From contig JARDZZ010000006.1 of the NCBI GenBank assembly GCA_029240595.1, positions 1 to 38,548 of the forward strand: 38,548 bases of DNA, written 5' to 3'. Shown here one piece after another: positions 1 through 9,103 of this stretch. The translations under genes and the position numbers were made by a program. Origin of the DNA: Nitrospira sp. (lineage in GTDB: Bacteria; Nitrospirota; Nitrospiria; Nitrospirales; Nitrospiraceae). Numbering within the stretch: the first letter of the stretch is position 1; every line of letters begins with the position of its first letter. A model generated the notes under the pieces. The model was not told the DNA's origin. It saw only the letters and a program-made list of their open reading frames with translations, and did no database searches.

Positions 1-506
1 TGCTGAGCGTCTCCATCGCTCCGTTCATACCGCCTGAGAATGACATTAATGGCGTCCTCCGGAGTCTGTACGCTCGAAACCAGCCGGCCCCCGAGATTTT
101 TGAAAAATGTTTCCTCGACCGGCGTCGCCCCAAGCAGCACCACTTCCTTTCCCGCCTTCAGTGCCAGTGCCACCTCGGAAACGGTCCCTGATCCGCCCAA
201 ACCGCAAGCCACAATGACCTGACTTGAAAACACGCAGATGTTGTTTCTCGCGCTGCCCATTTCCGTGACGATCGCCACGTCCACGTACTTGGAAATCTTG
301 TCCCGTGTCGTGGGCAAGACCCCTACCGTCAAGCTCCTGGCCACTTTTTTTGCCCCCTGACTGGCGGCATGCATGACGCCCACATCGCGGCCGCCCGTCA
401 GCAGCACCCACTCGCGCCGAGCAATAAGTTCCCCGAGCACTCGTGCATTCTCCACATCTTTTCTTCTCGCTTTGGCAGGCCCCATCACGCCCACGACATA
501 TCGCAC
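1..506 (-). CDS. LOG/TIGR00725-like Rossmann nucleotide-binding protein (partial)
   Basis: The frame opens at a GTG (506-504) preceded by AGGAGG seven bases upstream and stays open to the left window edge, so about 168 residues are visible and the C-terminus is missing. The visible protein begins RYVVGVMGPAKA, then has VLLTGGRDVGVMHAASQGA and later a Gly-rich segment (CGLGGSGTVSEVALALKAG). This pattern is typical of the LOG / 'lysine decarboxylase-like' / TIGR00725 Rossmann family. Some members are nucleotide 5'-monophosphate phosphoribohydrolases; others have no known role. The usual PGGxGTxxE motif appears here as GLGGSGTVSE, so enzymatic activity is uncertain. An overlapping ATG at 510-508 leads into a different, non-homologous frame. 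The gene follows the TPR gene on the same strand after 128 bp and may have its own promoter. Confidence 0.75.
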   Translation of the reverse strand, partial: MRYVVGVMGPAKARRKDVENARVLGELIARREWVLLTGGRDVGVMHAASQGAKKVARSLTVGVLPTTRDKISKYVDVAIVTEMGSARNNICVFSSQVIVACGLGGSGTVSEVALALKAGKEVVLLGATPVEETFFKNLGGRLVSSVQTPEDAINVILRRYERSDGDAQ

Positions 507-535
507 GCATGCCCCTCCTGTTCGGAAATGAGGCG

Positions 536-566
536 ATTGTAGCCGGTTTGAGCCCAGGCTTGTCAA
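536..566 (-). promoter_or_regulatory. Possible sigma70-type promoter for the LOG-like gene
   Basis: On the minus strand TTGACA (566-561) is followed after 19 bases by TACAAT (541-536), about 30 bp ahead of the GTG start at 506. Both hexamers are close to consensus, but the spacer is two bases longer than ideal. This is a prediction from sequence only. Confidence 0.4.
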
Positions 567-634
567 AGTGAGTACCGCTCGGTGGAAAACGCGTGGTTTG
601 AATGGGGACCTGGTAAGTCATACGTCACGCCCTG

Positions 635-2278
635 TTAGAATCGGGACGCCGCAAGCGTGACATCGGCATGCGTCCACGCCTTTTCGAACCGTCCGGCGAT
701 CTCCTGAGCCTCCGATTCCTTCCGCTGGGCCTGTAGACTCTGCAGGAGGCCGAACAGACTCCATCCATTTTCGGGGTACCATTTCAAATCCGCCCTATAT
801 TCCGCTTCGGCTTCGGAAGCACGACTCGACAACAAGAGGACGGGACCGAGATACTGCCGCACAGGAAGCGGCCAATGCGGCGGCTCCGCACCCTGTAACG
901 AGTCATCAAGGGCGACCGCCTCTTTCAATGCCCTGATCGCTTCGTCGTAACGCTGACGCTGTGCGGCGATTTGTCCGGCGAGCAGCCGTTCGGCGATCCT
1001 CAGTAGGTCTCTTTCGAGCTTGTCCTGTTGATTCTTGCTCCGTCGGAACTGCTTCGTCAGCGTCATGAGCGCCTGCCGCTCCCCTTCTGCGCCAGGGAAT
1101 CGCCCTGTGCCAACTAAGGCCAGGCCACGTCCCAACCGCCAGATCCCTTCGACCAGTCGCAGGCCTTTCGATGGCGGCGGCTCGCGTAAGAGCTCTTCCC
1201 AGCGCCCGAAACGGATCAAGGCAAAGAGTTTCGTCGTCAGATAGGGCTCTTTGCTGCGGTTGCTTCGAGCTTCATCCTCCGTGATCGTAGAAACGAGCGA
1301 GGCGGCGGCCTGTAAGGCCTCCGCGCTCCGTCCTTCCATCATGAGCGAAGACCACAAAAAATGGAGGTTGTGACTATAGTAGCCGTCCGCATAATCGCCG
1401 GTCAGATGCGCACTCGTGAGGTAGTGTTCATCAACCTGCGCCGCCTCGGCATTTCTGACCGCCGATTCGTGATACTTCCCGACGCGTGCATAAATATGCG
1501 CCGGCATATGGACAAGGTGGCCAGCACCCGGCATCAAGCCGGGCAAACGGTCTGCGCAAGCCAGCGCGCGCTCCGGCTTCCCTGAAGCTTCGACGGCATG
1601 GATGTAGTAATGACAGGCGCCGGGATGATCAGGGTGCTTCTTGATCACCTCCTCGAGTGTCGACACGATCTCTTCCGTCCCCGGCTTGGGTTTACCCTCC
1701 GCCGTCCAAAAATCCCAGGGCCGCAGGTCCATGAGAGCTTCGGCGAACAGCACGCCGGCGTCCGGGTCGTCGGGATACGCTCGCCACACGGTGCGCATGG
1801 CGTCCGCATAGGCTTTATCGAGAGACGCGCGCGCAGCACGGCGTGTGGCCACATACCGCTTGGTCAGGGCGTCGATGTAGGCCCGCTCGGCGGGGCTGGC
1901 GGCAGCAAGGCGGTTTCGTGCTTGTTTCACCGCTTCGATGGCCCTGCGCTCGTCCTCTTTGGACATTGCCGCATTGATGTTCGGACCGAGAGCCAATCCG
2001 ACGCCCCAGTAGGGCATGGGGGCGTTCGGATCCTGCTTCGCCGCTTCTTCGAACGCGCGAATGGCTTCTTCGTGATTGAATGCATAGACCAGCCGCAGGC
2101 CTTGATCAAAGTACCGCTGAGCCAACGCGGATGTGGTAGTGATGGGGTGATGCAGGGAACCGAGATTATCGTAGAGGGGCGTCTCGGCGTACAACGGTGG
2201 ACTCGACATGAGAAGACCGAGCAGTGCGGCGGCCAACCGCGTGAGCCATCCTGCTTCGAACTCTCGATCACTCGTCAT
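635..2278 (-). CDS. Exported tetratricopeptide-repeat protein
   Basis: 547 residues. The N-terminus has a charged start, a hydrophobic stretch (about residues 12-30) and a likely signal peptidase site after PLYA, so the protein is probably exported. The rest is helical with TPR-like units, for example AFNHEEAIRAFEEAAKQDPNAPMPYWG near residues 67-93 and repeats near the C-terminus (EAEAEYRADLKWYPENGWSLFGL). The ATG at 2278 has AGGA seven bases upstream, and this ribosome site overlaps the stop of the pmbA-like gene (gap 10 bp), which suggests translational coupling. TPR proteins of this size usually act as scaffolds; no enzyme motif is visible and the partner is unknown. Confidence 0.8.
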   Translation of the reverse strand: MTSDREFEAGWLTRLAAALLGLLMSSPPLYAETPLYDNLGSLHHPITTTSALAQRYFDQGLRLVYAFNHEEAIRAFEEAAKQDPNAPMPYWGVGLALGPNINAAMSKEDERRAIEAVKQARNRLAAASPAERAYIDALTKRYVATRRAARASLDKAYADAMRTVWRAYPDDPDAGVLFAEALMDLRPWDFWTAEGKPKPGTEEIVSTLEEVIKKHPDHPGACHYYIHAVEASGKPERALACADRLPGLMPGAGHLVHMPAHIYARVGKYHESAVRNAEAAQVDEHYLTSAHLTGDYADGYYSHNLHFLWSSLMMEGRSAEALQAAASLVSTITEDEARSNRSKEPYLTTKLFALIRFGRWEELLREPPPSKGLRLVEGIWRLGRGLALVGTGRFPGAEGERQALMTLTKQFRRSKNQQDKLERDLLRIAERLLAGQIAAQRQRYDEAIRALKEAVALDDSLQGAEPPHWPLPVRQYLGPVLLLSSRASEAEAEYRADLKWYPENGWSLFGLLQSLQAQRKESEAQEIAGRFEKAWTHADVTLAASRF

Positions 2279-2288
2279 TCATGGTTCC

Positions 2289-3632
2289 TCAAAATCTGGT
2301 GACGCTTGAAAAATGGAAGTCCCGGAGGATGACGGCCGGCACCAACATTTTGCCCGTTTCGGAGGTGACGGCTTCAGCCGGTTCCGTGCACGCGTCCACA
2401 TGCCTGAACACGCGCAATGGACTCTCGTGAAAACGAAAGTTGCGCACGGCGGACGTGATCTGGCCGTCCTCGACCAGAAATGTGCCGTCTCGTGTCATGC
2501 CTGTCAGCGTGAGGTCCGTTGGATTGACGGTTCTGATGTACCAGAAATTCGTCACAAGGATCGCCCGCTCGCACTGCTTGATCAGTTCCTGTGTCTTCAA
2601 TGCCGTCGGCCCGGACGCGGACAAGCACGGCGCTTCCAGCGTCGCGATGCGCTTGATTCGCTGTTGTTTGGCGGTGAATCGGTCATACGCCAACTGCTTC
2701 AACACGCCCTTCTCTATCCACACCGCGTCTTCGCTCGGCAGTCCTTCATGGGTGAACCCCGTACCCAACAGGTCGGGATGTCCGGGGAGGTTCTGTAGCG
2801 TGAGTCGTTCGTCCAGGATCTGACGGCCGAGCTGATCGGCAAAGGGACTGGTCCCCTTCTCATAGGATTTGGCGTCCAGCGTCCAGAGCATCCAGCTCCA
2901 CAGTCCCGCCACCGCGGCCGGCTCCAAGATGACCCGGTACCGACCGGGGGGCAGTTCTTGAACGTCCCGGCTTCGCTTGGCCTTGTTGATCGCCGTCAAG
3001 GTCCGGTCCTGGATCCGCAAATGATCGATCGAGCGGTGAGCCGCCGCGCTCCAACCGGTGGCATCTTCCGCTTGCACGGTAAGACTGAAACGCGCCTCCG
3101 TACGCTCTTCCTGTGCAAACAAGCCGTTGCTGGCGGCGATCCCTACCGACGCGACAGAAGAGGAGACAATACCGGCGGCTTCAAGATTTTCAATACGGCA
3201 CTGTCCGATGGCTTCGTTTGCATATTCCAAACGTCGCGGCGGACCCGCCGCGGCCGTCTCCGGCCGGCTCGTCTGAAGCGTTGGAAAGATTTGCGGATCC
3301 GGGGGCGGCAGATATTCCGGATCCTCGGGAGACACACGGGCAATCCGTTCAGCCCGGGCGAGCGTATCTTGCACGGAGCCTGCGGAGAAATCCGTCGTGC
3401 TTGCAGATCCCCGGTGGCCATCGAACGCCACGGTGACGGTCAATGTCCCCCGCCTCGTATCGACATTTTGGATGATACGGCTGCTTGCGAAACGTGTTGT
3501 CCCGCTATGCTGATCGTACAGATTCACCACCGTCTGATCCGCAGACGAACGCTTGAGCACAAGGTCGGCCAGAAATCGGAATTCATCGCGCCCGGTCATT
3601 TTGGGCCAGGGTTTGACAGTCGTGATGCTCAC
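2289..3632 (-). CDS. pmbA: PmbA/TldE-family peptidase subunit
   Basis: 447 residues, the normal size for PmbA/TldE. This is the non-catalytic partner of TldD in the heterodimeric TldD/E metalloprotease, known for proteolysis of modified peptides and unfolded polypeptides. It has family-type segments such as NGLFAQEERTEARFSLTVQAED and a C-terminal DLTLTGMTRDGTFLVEDGQI, and lacks the HExxxH zinc motif, as expected for the E subunit. The start is a GTG at 3632-3630, seven bases after the tldD stop (3640), with AAGGA overlapping the end of tldD. The two genes therefore form a tight operon. Subunit identity is assigned from adjacency to tldD and the absent zinc motif. Confidence 0.88.
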   Translation of the reverse strand: MSITTVKPWPKMTGRDEFRFLADLVLKRSSADQTVVNLYDQHSGTTRFASSRIIQNVDTRRGTLTVTVAFDGHRGSASTTDFSAGSVQDTLARAERIARVSPEDPEYLPPPDPQIFPTLQTSRPETAAAGPPRRLEYANEAIGQCRIENLEAAGIVSSSVASVGIAASNGLFAQEERTEARFSLTVQAEDATGWSAAAHRSIDHLRIQDRTLTAINKAKRSRDVQELPPGRYRVILEPAAVAGLWSWMLWTLDAKSYEKGTSPFADQLGRQILDERLTLQNLPGHPDLLGTGFTHEGLPSEDAVWIEKGVLKQLAYDRFTAKQQRIKRIATLEAPCLSASGPTALKTQELIKQCERAILVTNFWYIRTVNPTDLTLTGMTRDGTFLVEDGQITSAVRNFRFHESPLRVFRHVDACTEPAEAVTSETGKMLVPAVILRDFHFSSVTRF

Positions 3633-3639
3633 GATCGGT

Positions 3640-5085
3640 TCATCCTTTGATCACGGCGGCACGGCGGAACCGCGCATGGGAGGCGGCGTGCGTCATCCAG
3701 CCCGACTGGCCAGGCTGGCCCTTTCCGCACGTGATGAAGCCATATCGCCGGCGGTACCGCCGGTCGGCGACCCCATCGCAGCTGTTCCAAAACTCCGGAG
3801 TGATGCCGTGATAAATGACGTCCCGGAGCATGTGGGTGCGCTTGCCGTTTTCAATGAGCCAGAAGGCATCGCCCCCGAACTGAAAATTGTAGCGGCGCTG
3901 GTCAATGCTGTAGGACCCATGGCCTTCAATGTAGATTCCCCGTTTCACGTCGGCGAGCAGGTCTTGGAGCGAAGCCTGGCCGGGCTCCAAACCGATGTTG
4001 GCAATCCGCACGATGGGCACGCTCCCCCAGCTATCGGCCCGGTTTGAACCTTTCGATCGGGCCTCGCCGATTTTTGAGGCCACCTCGCGGTTCGTGCAAT
4101 AGCCGACGAATACCCCTTCGCGAACGATGTCCCACTTCTGACAGGCCACGCCATCGTCGTCGTAACCGGTAGCAGCCAGCGTGTCCGGTTCCGTGTTGTC
4201 CGCAACCAGATTGACTTGCGAAGAGCCGTACTGAAACGAGCCGCGCTTCTCGGGCGTGAGAAAGCTGGTCCCGGCATAGTTCGCCTCATAGCCCAGCGCC
4301 CGGTCGAGCTCGCTCGGATGGCCACAGGATTCATGCATGGTCAACGAAAGGTGCTCCGGATCGAGCACGAGATCATACGTGCCCGGTCGCACGGCCGGCG
4401 CTTTGACTTTTTCCACCGCCTGAGATGCGATACGAGGGGCCTCGGCCATAAAATTTGCCGACTCGATGAGCTCGTACCCCGTGCGCAAGTGCGGCGTCGT
4501 GAACGTTCGCGAGGCGAAGCGGCCATCATGCCGGGCAGTCGCCGTGAATTCCCCCTGTACTGCAAGCAAATCAAACTCCAGACGTGTGCCCTCGGTCGAA
4601 ACGAACAGTTTCTTGTCGCCCCTTGCCCACAGACTTGCATGGCTGCGCACAACTTCCGGTTGGCGCTGCACGTACTCCATCACATCCTGAAGCAGCATGG
4701 TCTTTTGATCGAGCGGGACGGTGAAGGGATCGATCCGGTTGGCGGTGACGACTCGATCGCGATGTATCGGCTCATCCACAAGCCGCGCCCTCTCGCTGGC
4801 CAGAGAGGCCGATCCTTTGGCAATCTCGATCGCCAAATCAGCCACTCGCGGCACTTCCTCGAGGGACAGAATCGAACTCGCGGCAAATCCCCACCCGCCA
4901 TGATACAGGACGCGCACGCCGAACCCGCTGTCGGCCACATCACGAACCGAAGCAATACGCCGGTCTTCGCCGCTGATCGTTTGGCTCATGCTCTGCATGA
5001 GGCGGATGTCCCCGTATTCCGCGCCGGACTCCCTCACGCGCTTCAACGCCAGTTCCGCCATTTCATCCCGGTCTGAAAGCGTCAT
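3640..5085 (-). CDS. tldD: TldD metalloprotease (catalytic subunit)
   Basis: 481 residues. The zinc-binding HExxxH motif is present as HESCGH at residues 251-256, in the context LSLTMHESCGHPSELDRALG, as in TldD. The C-terminal part contains VPIVRIANIGLEPG and GHGSYSIDQRRYNFQFGGDAFWLIENGK, typical of the TldD/PmbA C-terminal fold. TldD with PmbA forms a protease that degrades or matures peptides in the cytoplasm. It is the first gene of a minus-strand operon (tldD, pmbA, TPR gene) and diverges from the small regulator at 5161 with only about 75 bp between starts. The start ATG at 5085 has AAGG just upstream. Confidence 0.93.
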   Translation of the reverse strand: MTLSDRDEMAELALKRVRESGAEYGDIRLMQSMSQTISGEDRRIASVRDVADSGFGVRVLYHGGWGFAASSILSLEEVPRVADLAIEIAKGSASLASERARLVDEPIHRDRVVTANRIDPFTVPLDQKTMLLQDVMEYVQRQPEVVRSHASLWARGDKKLFVSTEGTRLEFDLLAVQGEFTATARHDGRFASRTFTTPHLRTGYELIESANFMAEAPRIASQAVEKVKAPAVRPGTYDLVLDPEHLSLTMHESCGHPSELDRALGYEANYAGTSFLTPEKRGSFQYGSSQVNLVADNTEPDTLAATGYDDDGVACQKWDIVREGVFVGYCTNREVASKIGEARSKGSNRADSWGSVPIVRIANIGLEPGQASLQDLLADVKRGIYIEGHGSYSIDQRRYNFQFGGDAFWLIENGKRTHMLRDVIYHGITPEFWNSCDGVADRRYRRRYGFITCGKGQPGQSGWMTHAASHARFRRAAVIKG

Positions 5086-5160
5086 CGTGCCTTCATCCTG
5101 CCAAAGTCACGTGAGCCATTCAACTTGGAATTCACCGCATTCTTCCCTAGGATGGCCTGG

Positions 5161-5466
5161 ATGCTGCCGGTACCACAAACGGCACGACAGCGGATGATCG
5201 AGCTGTTGAGCGGAACCAGACTTTCCGCCTACCAACTCGCGCAGATGCTCGGCATCTCGGAGCGGCAAGTCGAGGACCACCTCGTTCATGTCGTGAAGAC
5301 GATCGCCCGAGATCGGAAGCGGCGTTTCATTCTGGAGCCCTCCACCTGTCCGGAGTGCCATTTCATTTTTCAGGACCGCAGGAAGCTGACGAGACCAAGC
5401 CGCTGCCCGCGCTGCCGAAGCGAAAGCATCACCGCACCCCGCTATGGCATCGATGGATCCTCCTGA
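5161..5466 (+). CDS. Small HTH / zinc-ribbon transcriptional regulator
   Basis: About 101 residues from the ATG at 5161, which has AGGA eight bases upstream. In-frame TTG 5125 and ATG 5152 lack good ribosome sites. The N-terminal half is a winged-helix-like segment (RQRMIELLSGTRLSAYQLAQMLGISERQVEDHL) and the C-terminal half has two CPxC pairs (CPEC ... CPRC, about 19 residues apart) forming a zinc ribbon. This HTH plus Zn-ribbon layout matches the COG3357-type predicted regulators. It lies between the divergent tldD operon and the SulP gene on its own strand, so it could control either; the target is not known. Confidence 0.75.
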   Translation: MLPVPQTARQRMIELLSGTRLSAYQLAQMLGISERQVEDHLVHVVKTIARDRKRRFILEPSTCPECHFIFQDRRKLTRPSRCPRCRSESITAPRYGIDGSS

Positions 5467-5489
5467 GAAGCCACTACTGCGGCTTTTCA
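5464..5489 (+). terminator. Weak hairpin after the HTH/Zn-ribbon gene
   Basis: AAGCC (5469-5473) pairs with GGCTT after an 8-base loop and is followed by a short T run. The stem is only 5-7 bp including a G-T pair, so it could be a weak intrinsic terminator or simply a chance hairpin. Confidence 0.3.
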
Positions 5490-5550
5490 GCATTTGCTTG
5501 GGGGATCATCCTTCGTCGACTAAAGTGAGCCTACACGCAACGAGATCCCT

Positions 5551-7137
5551 ATGAACAGCCTCCTCGGAACCGCTGTGCCATCCTCATTCTCCCTCCTGAT
5601 AGGCGGCCTGAGACACGACGGGTTGGCCTCCGTCGTGGTCTTCCTGGTGGCCCTGCCATTGTGCATCGGGATCACGATCGCGTCAGGGGCCCCGACCGGC
5701 TCGGGCATCGTGACGGGCATCGTCGCCGGTCTCGTCGTCGGGTGGCTTTCAGGCTGTCCCTTGCAGGTAAGCGGACCCGCCGCGGGGTTGACCGTCATTG
5801 TCTATGAGCTCATTCGCGAACAGGGCTTGGAAGCCTTCGCGGTCATCGTGATCGCCGCCGGCTTCATTCAAATACTCTGGTCGTGGCTGCAGTTGGGGCA
5901 GTGGTTTCGCGCCGTTTCGCCGGCCGTTATTCATGGCATGCTGGCGGGCATCGGTGCCCTGATCTTTGCCAGTCAATTCCACATCATGATCGACGACTTG
6001 CCCAAGGGGTCAGGGCTCGAGAACATCCTCTCGCTTCCGTCGGCGGTCTGGAAAGGCCTGATCGACGACGACAGCACGCCGATGAACCATCATCTGGCGG
6101 CACGTATTGGCGTCCTGACCATCGGGACGATGGTTCTGTGGAATGTTGTTCTTCCCAAGCGGTTCCATGTCATGCCGGCCGTGCTCCTCGGCGTTGCGTC
6201 TGCCACCGCCGTTTCCGCACTCCTGGATATCCCGATTCAGCGCATCGAGGTACAGGACAATCTGCTGTCCATCGTGCACTTTCCCTCTATCCAGATGTTG
6301 TCTCATTTTTTCGACACGTCGATTCTCGCGGAGGCGCTTGGGCTCGCCTTCATTGCGAGCGTGGAAACGCTTCTTTCCGCCTCGGCGGTCGATCAGCTGC
6401 ATACCGGCCCCCGGACGCGCTACAACCGGGAACTGCTGGCACAGGGCGTGGGGAACATGATCTGCGGTTTTCTCGGCTCCCTGCCGATGACGGGGGTCAT
6501 TGTTCGCAGCTCCGCCAACGTGGAGGCGGGCGCGCGCACGAGAGCATCCGCGATCTTGCACGGCGTATGGTTGCTGCTCTTCGTTTCCTTGCTGCCGTCG
6601 GTTCTCCGGTTCATTCCGACGGCGAGCTTGGGCGCCGTCCTCGTCTATACAGGGTATAAACTCATGAACTTCGGGATTCTGCCAGAACTGAAGAGGCATG
6701 GCAGGGGCGAAGTCGTCATTTTCTTTGTGACCATGGGCACGATCGTCTTCGTGAATTTACTGACCGGCGTCGTGCTCGGCTTGGTCCTCGCACTGGCGAA
6801 ACTTCTGCACACGACGCAGAATCTGGAAGCGTTTTATGCGCATAATACCGAATCAGGGAAGATGACGCTCCATCTGCAGGGAATCGCCACCTTCGTCAGT
6901 CTTCCCCGATTGGCCGCCACGCTGGAGATTGCGCCGCCGCACGCAGAAATCCACCTGGACTTCGCCTCGCTCCGGCACATCGATCACGCCTGCTTGAACC
7001 TGCTCCAAAACTGGCAACAGCAGCATGAGGCGCACCATGGCAGAGTCGTCGTTGACTGGGATAAAATGCGAGGGGCTTCCTATGCGAGGAGGCAGACTCT
7101 CCGGAAGACATCCTGGTGGCAGCATTGGCTCGAGTAG
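5551..7137 (+). CDS. SulP-family anion transporter with C-terminal STAS domain
   Basis: 528 residues. The first about 420 residues are a series of hydrophobic helices with SulP signatures (ALPLCIGITIASGAPTGSG, GCPLQVSGPAAGLTVIV, ASVETLLSASAVDQL, NRELLAQGVGNMICGFLGSLP). A cytoplasmic STAS-like domain follows, at about 430-520, with EIHLDFASLRHIDHACLNLL. SulP proteins carry sulfate, bicarbonate, molybdate or other anions at the inner membrane, and some (BicA type) are sodium-dependent bicarbonate transporters. Substrate cannot be read from the sequence. The carbonic anhydrase and DabA locus elsewhere in this window makes bicarbonate a reasonable guess, but sulfate is equally possible. No carbonic anhydrase domain is fused. 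Confidence 0.88.
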   Translation: MNSLLGTAVPSSFSLLIGGLRHDGLASVVVFLVALPLCIGITIASGAPTGSGIVTGIVAGLVVGWLSGCPLQVSGPAAGLTVIVYELIREQGLEAFAVIVIAAGFIQILWSWLQLGQWFRAVSPAVIHGMLAGIGALIFASQFHIMIDDLPKGSGLENILSLPSAVWKGLIDDDSTPMNHHLAARIGVLTIGTMVLWNVVLPKRFHVMPAVLLGVASATAVSALLDIPIQRIEVQDNLLSIVHFPSIQMLSHFFDTSILAEALGLAFIASVETLLSASAVDQLHTGPRTRYNRELLAQGVGNMICGFLGSLPMTGVIVRSSANVEAGARTRASAILHGVWLLLFVSLLPSVLRFIPTASLGAVLVYTGYKLMNFGILPELKRHGRGEVVIFFVTMGTIVFVNLLTGVVLGLVLALAKLLHTTQNLEAFYAHNTESGKMTLHLQGIATFVSLPRLAATLEIAPPHAEIHLDFASLRHIDHACLNLLQNWQQQHEAHHGRVVVDWDKMRGASYARRQTLRKTSWWQHWLE

Positions 7138-7188
7138 CCTCACGGTGCTTGCCTCCCGGTGGGCCCCCAACCATGGAGCACACCCGAC

Positions 7189-7401
7189 ATGACCCGGTTG
7201 CTCACCGCGCTCTTTCTGGTTTTCGTCATGGCCTGCACGGGCGACAAGGCGAAGGACCTGCTGGAAACGGCAGAATTCGAGGAACGCCAGATGAATATTC
7301 CTCACGCCAAGCAGCTGTATGAAGAAGTGATTCGTCTGTATCCCTCGAGTCAGGAAGCGGAGAAGGCCAAGGCGAGACTGGCGAAGCTCAGTCAGACTTG
7401 A
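7189..7401 (+). CDS. Small TPR-like lipoprotein
   Basis: 70 residues from the ATG at 7189. Translation of the longer frame from the GTG at 7159 would place charged and polar residues before the signal, so 7189 is preferred. The N-terminus MTRLLTALFLVFVMAC is a lipoprotein signal with the lipidated cysteine at residue 16. The mature part has one TPR-like helix pair (AKQLYEEVIRLYPSSQEAEKAKARLAKL), resembling a single repeat of BamD/YbgF-type proteins. It is probably an outer- or inner-membrane-anchored periplasmic protein of unknown function. Its 3' end overlaps the convergent DUF1295 gene by 14 bp. Confidence 0.7.
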   Translation: MTRLLTALFLVFVMACTGDKAKDLLETAEFEERQMNIPHAKQLYEEVIRLYPSSQEAEKAKARLAKLSQT

Positions 7402-8194
7402 CAGGTAACCGTTTCGGCAGCCACGGCACAAACGCATTCGTCGTTTCCTGATACCGGCGGTAGTCCGCCCCACGGGTTTTCAGGGCCTGCCGCTCCGCCA
7501 AGGGAACACCAGTCACACGCAGGAGCGCCCAACCCATCCCAGCCGGACCAATGAGCGTCAGGGGCCAACCGGGCGCTCCAATCGCCATCACGACGTAACT
7601 CCACCAGTGAAGCCATTCGAAGAAATAATTCGGGTGGCGCGAGTAATACCAGAGACCATCCCGGCAGACCCGATCACGATTCCATGGTCGTGACCGAAAT
7701 CGCGCCAATTGCCGGTCGGCAGCGGCCTCACCCGAAATGGCCGCGATCCAGATGAAGAATCCTGCGAGCTCGACGAATCCGAACGCCGGCCTTGGGTTTT
7801 GAATGAGCACCAGAAAAGGGAGTGAAAAGGCGGCCACCGCTGCCGCTTGCAACTGGAAGTACCCGAACATCTTGGCTTGCTCCGAGGCACCCCAGCTGCG
7901 ACGCATCTCTTGGTACCGGGCGTCTTCGGCTTTACCGATCACACGATTGAACAAGAGGAAGAGGCCGAGCCGGCCGGCATAGACGCAGACCATGGCGGCC
8001 ACGAACAGCTTCCGTTCGGGGTCCCCGAATCCGTATCGGGCGTACCAGAGCACCACGACAATCAATCCGGCACAAAAGCCGACATCGGCGATCGAGGCAT
8101 TGCGGTGGACCACCTGAACCCCCCACAGGACAAGCATGAAGACCACCATGGCCCCATAGCCAACCATGACGAGGAAGAGGGGGTCGGAGTTCAT
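7388..8194 (-). CDS. DUF1295 family membrane protein (steroid 5-alpha-reductase-like)
   Basis: 268 residues with several hydrophobic helices. The C-terminal half has the DUF1295 signature: WNRDRVCRDGLWYYSRHPNYFFEW followed by a membrane segment, and near the end the TGVPLAERQALKTRGADYRRYQETTNAF pattern. The fold is shared with isoprenylcysteine methyltransferase and 3-oxo-5-alpha-steroid 4-dehydrogenase families, but the substrate of bacterial DUF1295 proteins is mostly unknown. Its ATG overlaps the stop of the upstream RmlD-like gene by four bases (ATGA), so the two are likely co-translated. Confidence 0.85.
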   Translation of the reverse strand: MNSDPLFLVMVGYGAMVVFMLVLWGVQVVHRNASIADVGFCAGLIVVVLWYARYGFGDPERKLFVAAMVCVYAGRLGLFLLFNRVIGKAEDARYQEMRRSWGASEQAKMFGYFQLQAAAVAAFSLPFLVLIQNPRPAFGFVELAGFFIWIAAISGEAAADRQLARFRSRPWNRDRVCRDGLWYYSRHPNYFFEWLHWWSYVVMAIGAPGWPLTLIGPAGMGWALLRVTGVPLAERQALKTRGADYRRYQETTNAFVPWLPKRLPVKSD

Positions 8195-9078
8195 GGTACC
8201 GGGTAATCCCAGAGATCATCTCCCCGGCCACGTCGTTCACCCAGCCAGGATTGCATGCCTGGAATCGGAAAAGACAGAACATGCTGGATCTTTGTGGTGG
8301 ATAATGAGAGATCGGCCGGTCGAGGAGCGCCCGTGTGATCACGTGAAGACCCTTTGACCAACCGGCCCTGCAGCTCCGGGAACCACTCGAGAAGCAGCTG
8401 GCCGATTTCCCAGCGCGAGAGACGCTCGCGGCCACCGAGATGATAGAGGCCTGTTCTTCCGCCACAGATCAGTTCCCAGATCGCACGGGCAATAACCCCT
8501 GCCGGTAGCGGACAGCGAAACTCATCCGCATACAGCGTCAGGAAACTGCCGGCCCTGGCCGCCCGGCACATGTCTTCCACAAAACTGCGATCATGCAGCA
8601 ATGATGTGCCCGCGGTCAGCACGATCCGAACGACGGTGTGTCCGACATTCTGCAAAATGATGCGCTCGGCGGCAAGCTTCGTGGCACCATACACATTGAT
8701 CGGAGCCGGTGCATCGGCTTCGTCATACCATCCCTTGCCTCCGTCAAAGACTTCCGCGCTGGACACGAACAGAAAGGGCCGGTCCCTGGCCAGGTCTGCC
8801 AACTGTGCCGTCGCGTCGACATTGATGCGTCTGGCGGCGTCGGGATCCCGCTCGCAGTCTTTCGTTCGGCTCAACGCCGCACAATGTATGACGACATCCG
8901 GTTGTTGCCGCTCGAACGCGGCTGCAAGGGCCGACGGATTCGTGAGATCGAGTTCGGCCCGGGTCAGACCCTGGGCCCGGTAATCAGAAGCCCACCGAGG
9001 GGCCGACTGCAACAGATACCGGCCGATCAAGCCTCCTGCGCCGGTGATCCAGACGAGCGGCTTCCGCTCGGAAGGCAT
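8191..9078 (-). CDS. RmlD-like NAD(P)-dependent sugar-nucleotide reductase/epimerase
   Basis: 295 residues. It is an extended short-chain dehydrogenase: the dinucleotide-binding loop GAGGLIGR is at residues 13-20, VIHCAALSRTKDCE lies at about 63-76, the catalytic serines are in FVSSAEVF, and YGATK (Y130-K134) is the Tyr-Lys pair. Overall it most resembles dTDP-4-dehydrorhamnose reductase (RmlD), but there are no other rhamnose genes nearby, so the substrate is open. It lies 25 bp after ettA and overlaps the DUF1295 gene by four bases. Confidence 0.85.
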   Translation of the reverse strand: MPSERKPLVWITGAGGLIGRYLLQSAPRWASDYRAQGLTRAELDLTNPSALAAAFERQQPDVVIHCAALSRTKDCERDPDAARRINVDATAQLADLARDRPFLFVSSAEVFDGGKGWYDEADAPAPINVYGATKLAAERIILQNVGHTVVRIVLTAGTSLLHDRSFVEDMCRAARAGSFLTLYADEFRCPLPAGVIARAIWELICGGRTGLYHLGGRERLSRWEIGQLLLEWFPELQGRLVKGSSRDHTGAPRPADLSLSTTKIQHVLSFPIPGMQSWLGERRGRGDDLWDYPVP

Positions 9079-9103
9079 AGTGGGGGGTTCTCTATTAGGC
9101 CTG

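Noticed and set aside
46-621. 191-residue minus-strand open frame at the left edge
   Set aside because: It lies in a different frame from the LOG-like protein, whose motifs and ribosome site fix the true frame; its composition is Arg/Gly-rich shadow sequence.
4216-5076. 286-residue plus-strand frame over tldD
   Set aside because: Antisense to a well-supported tldD gene.
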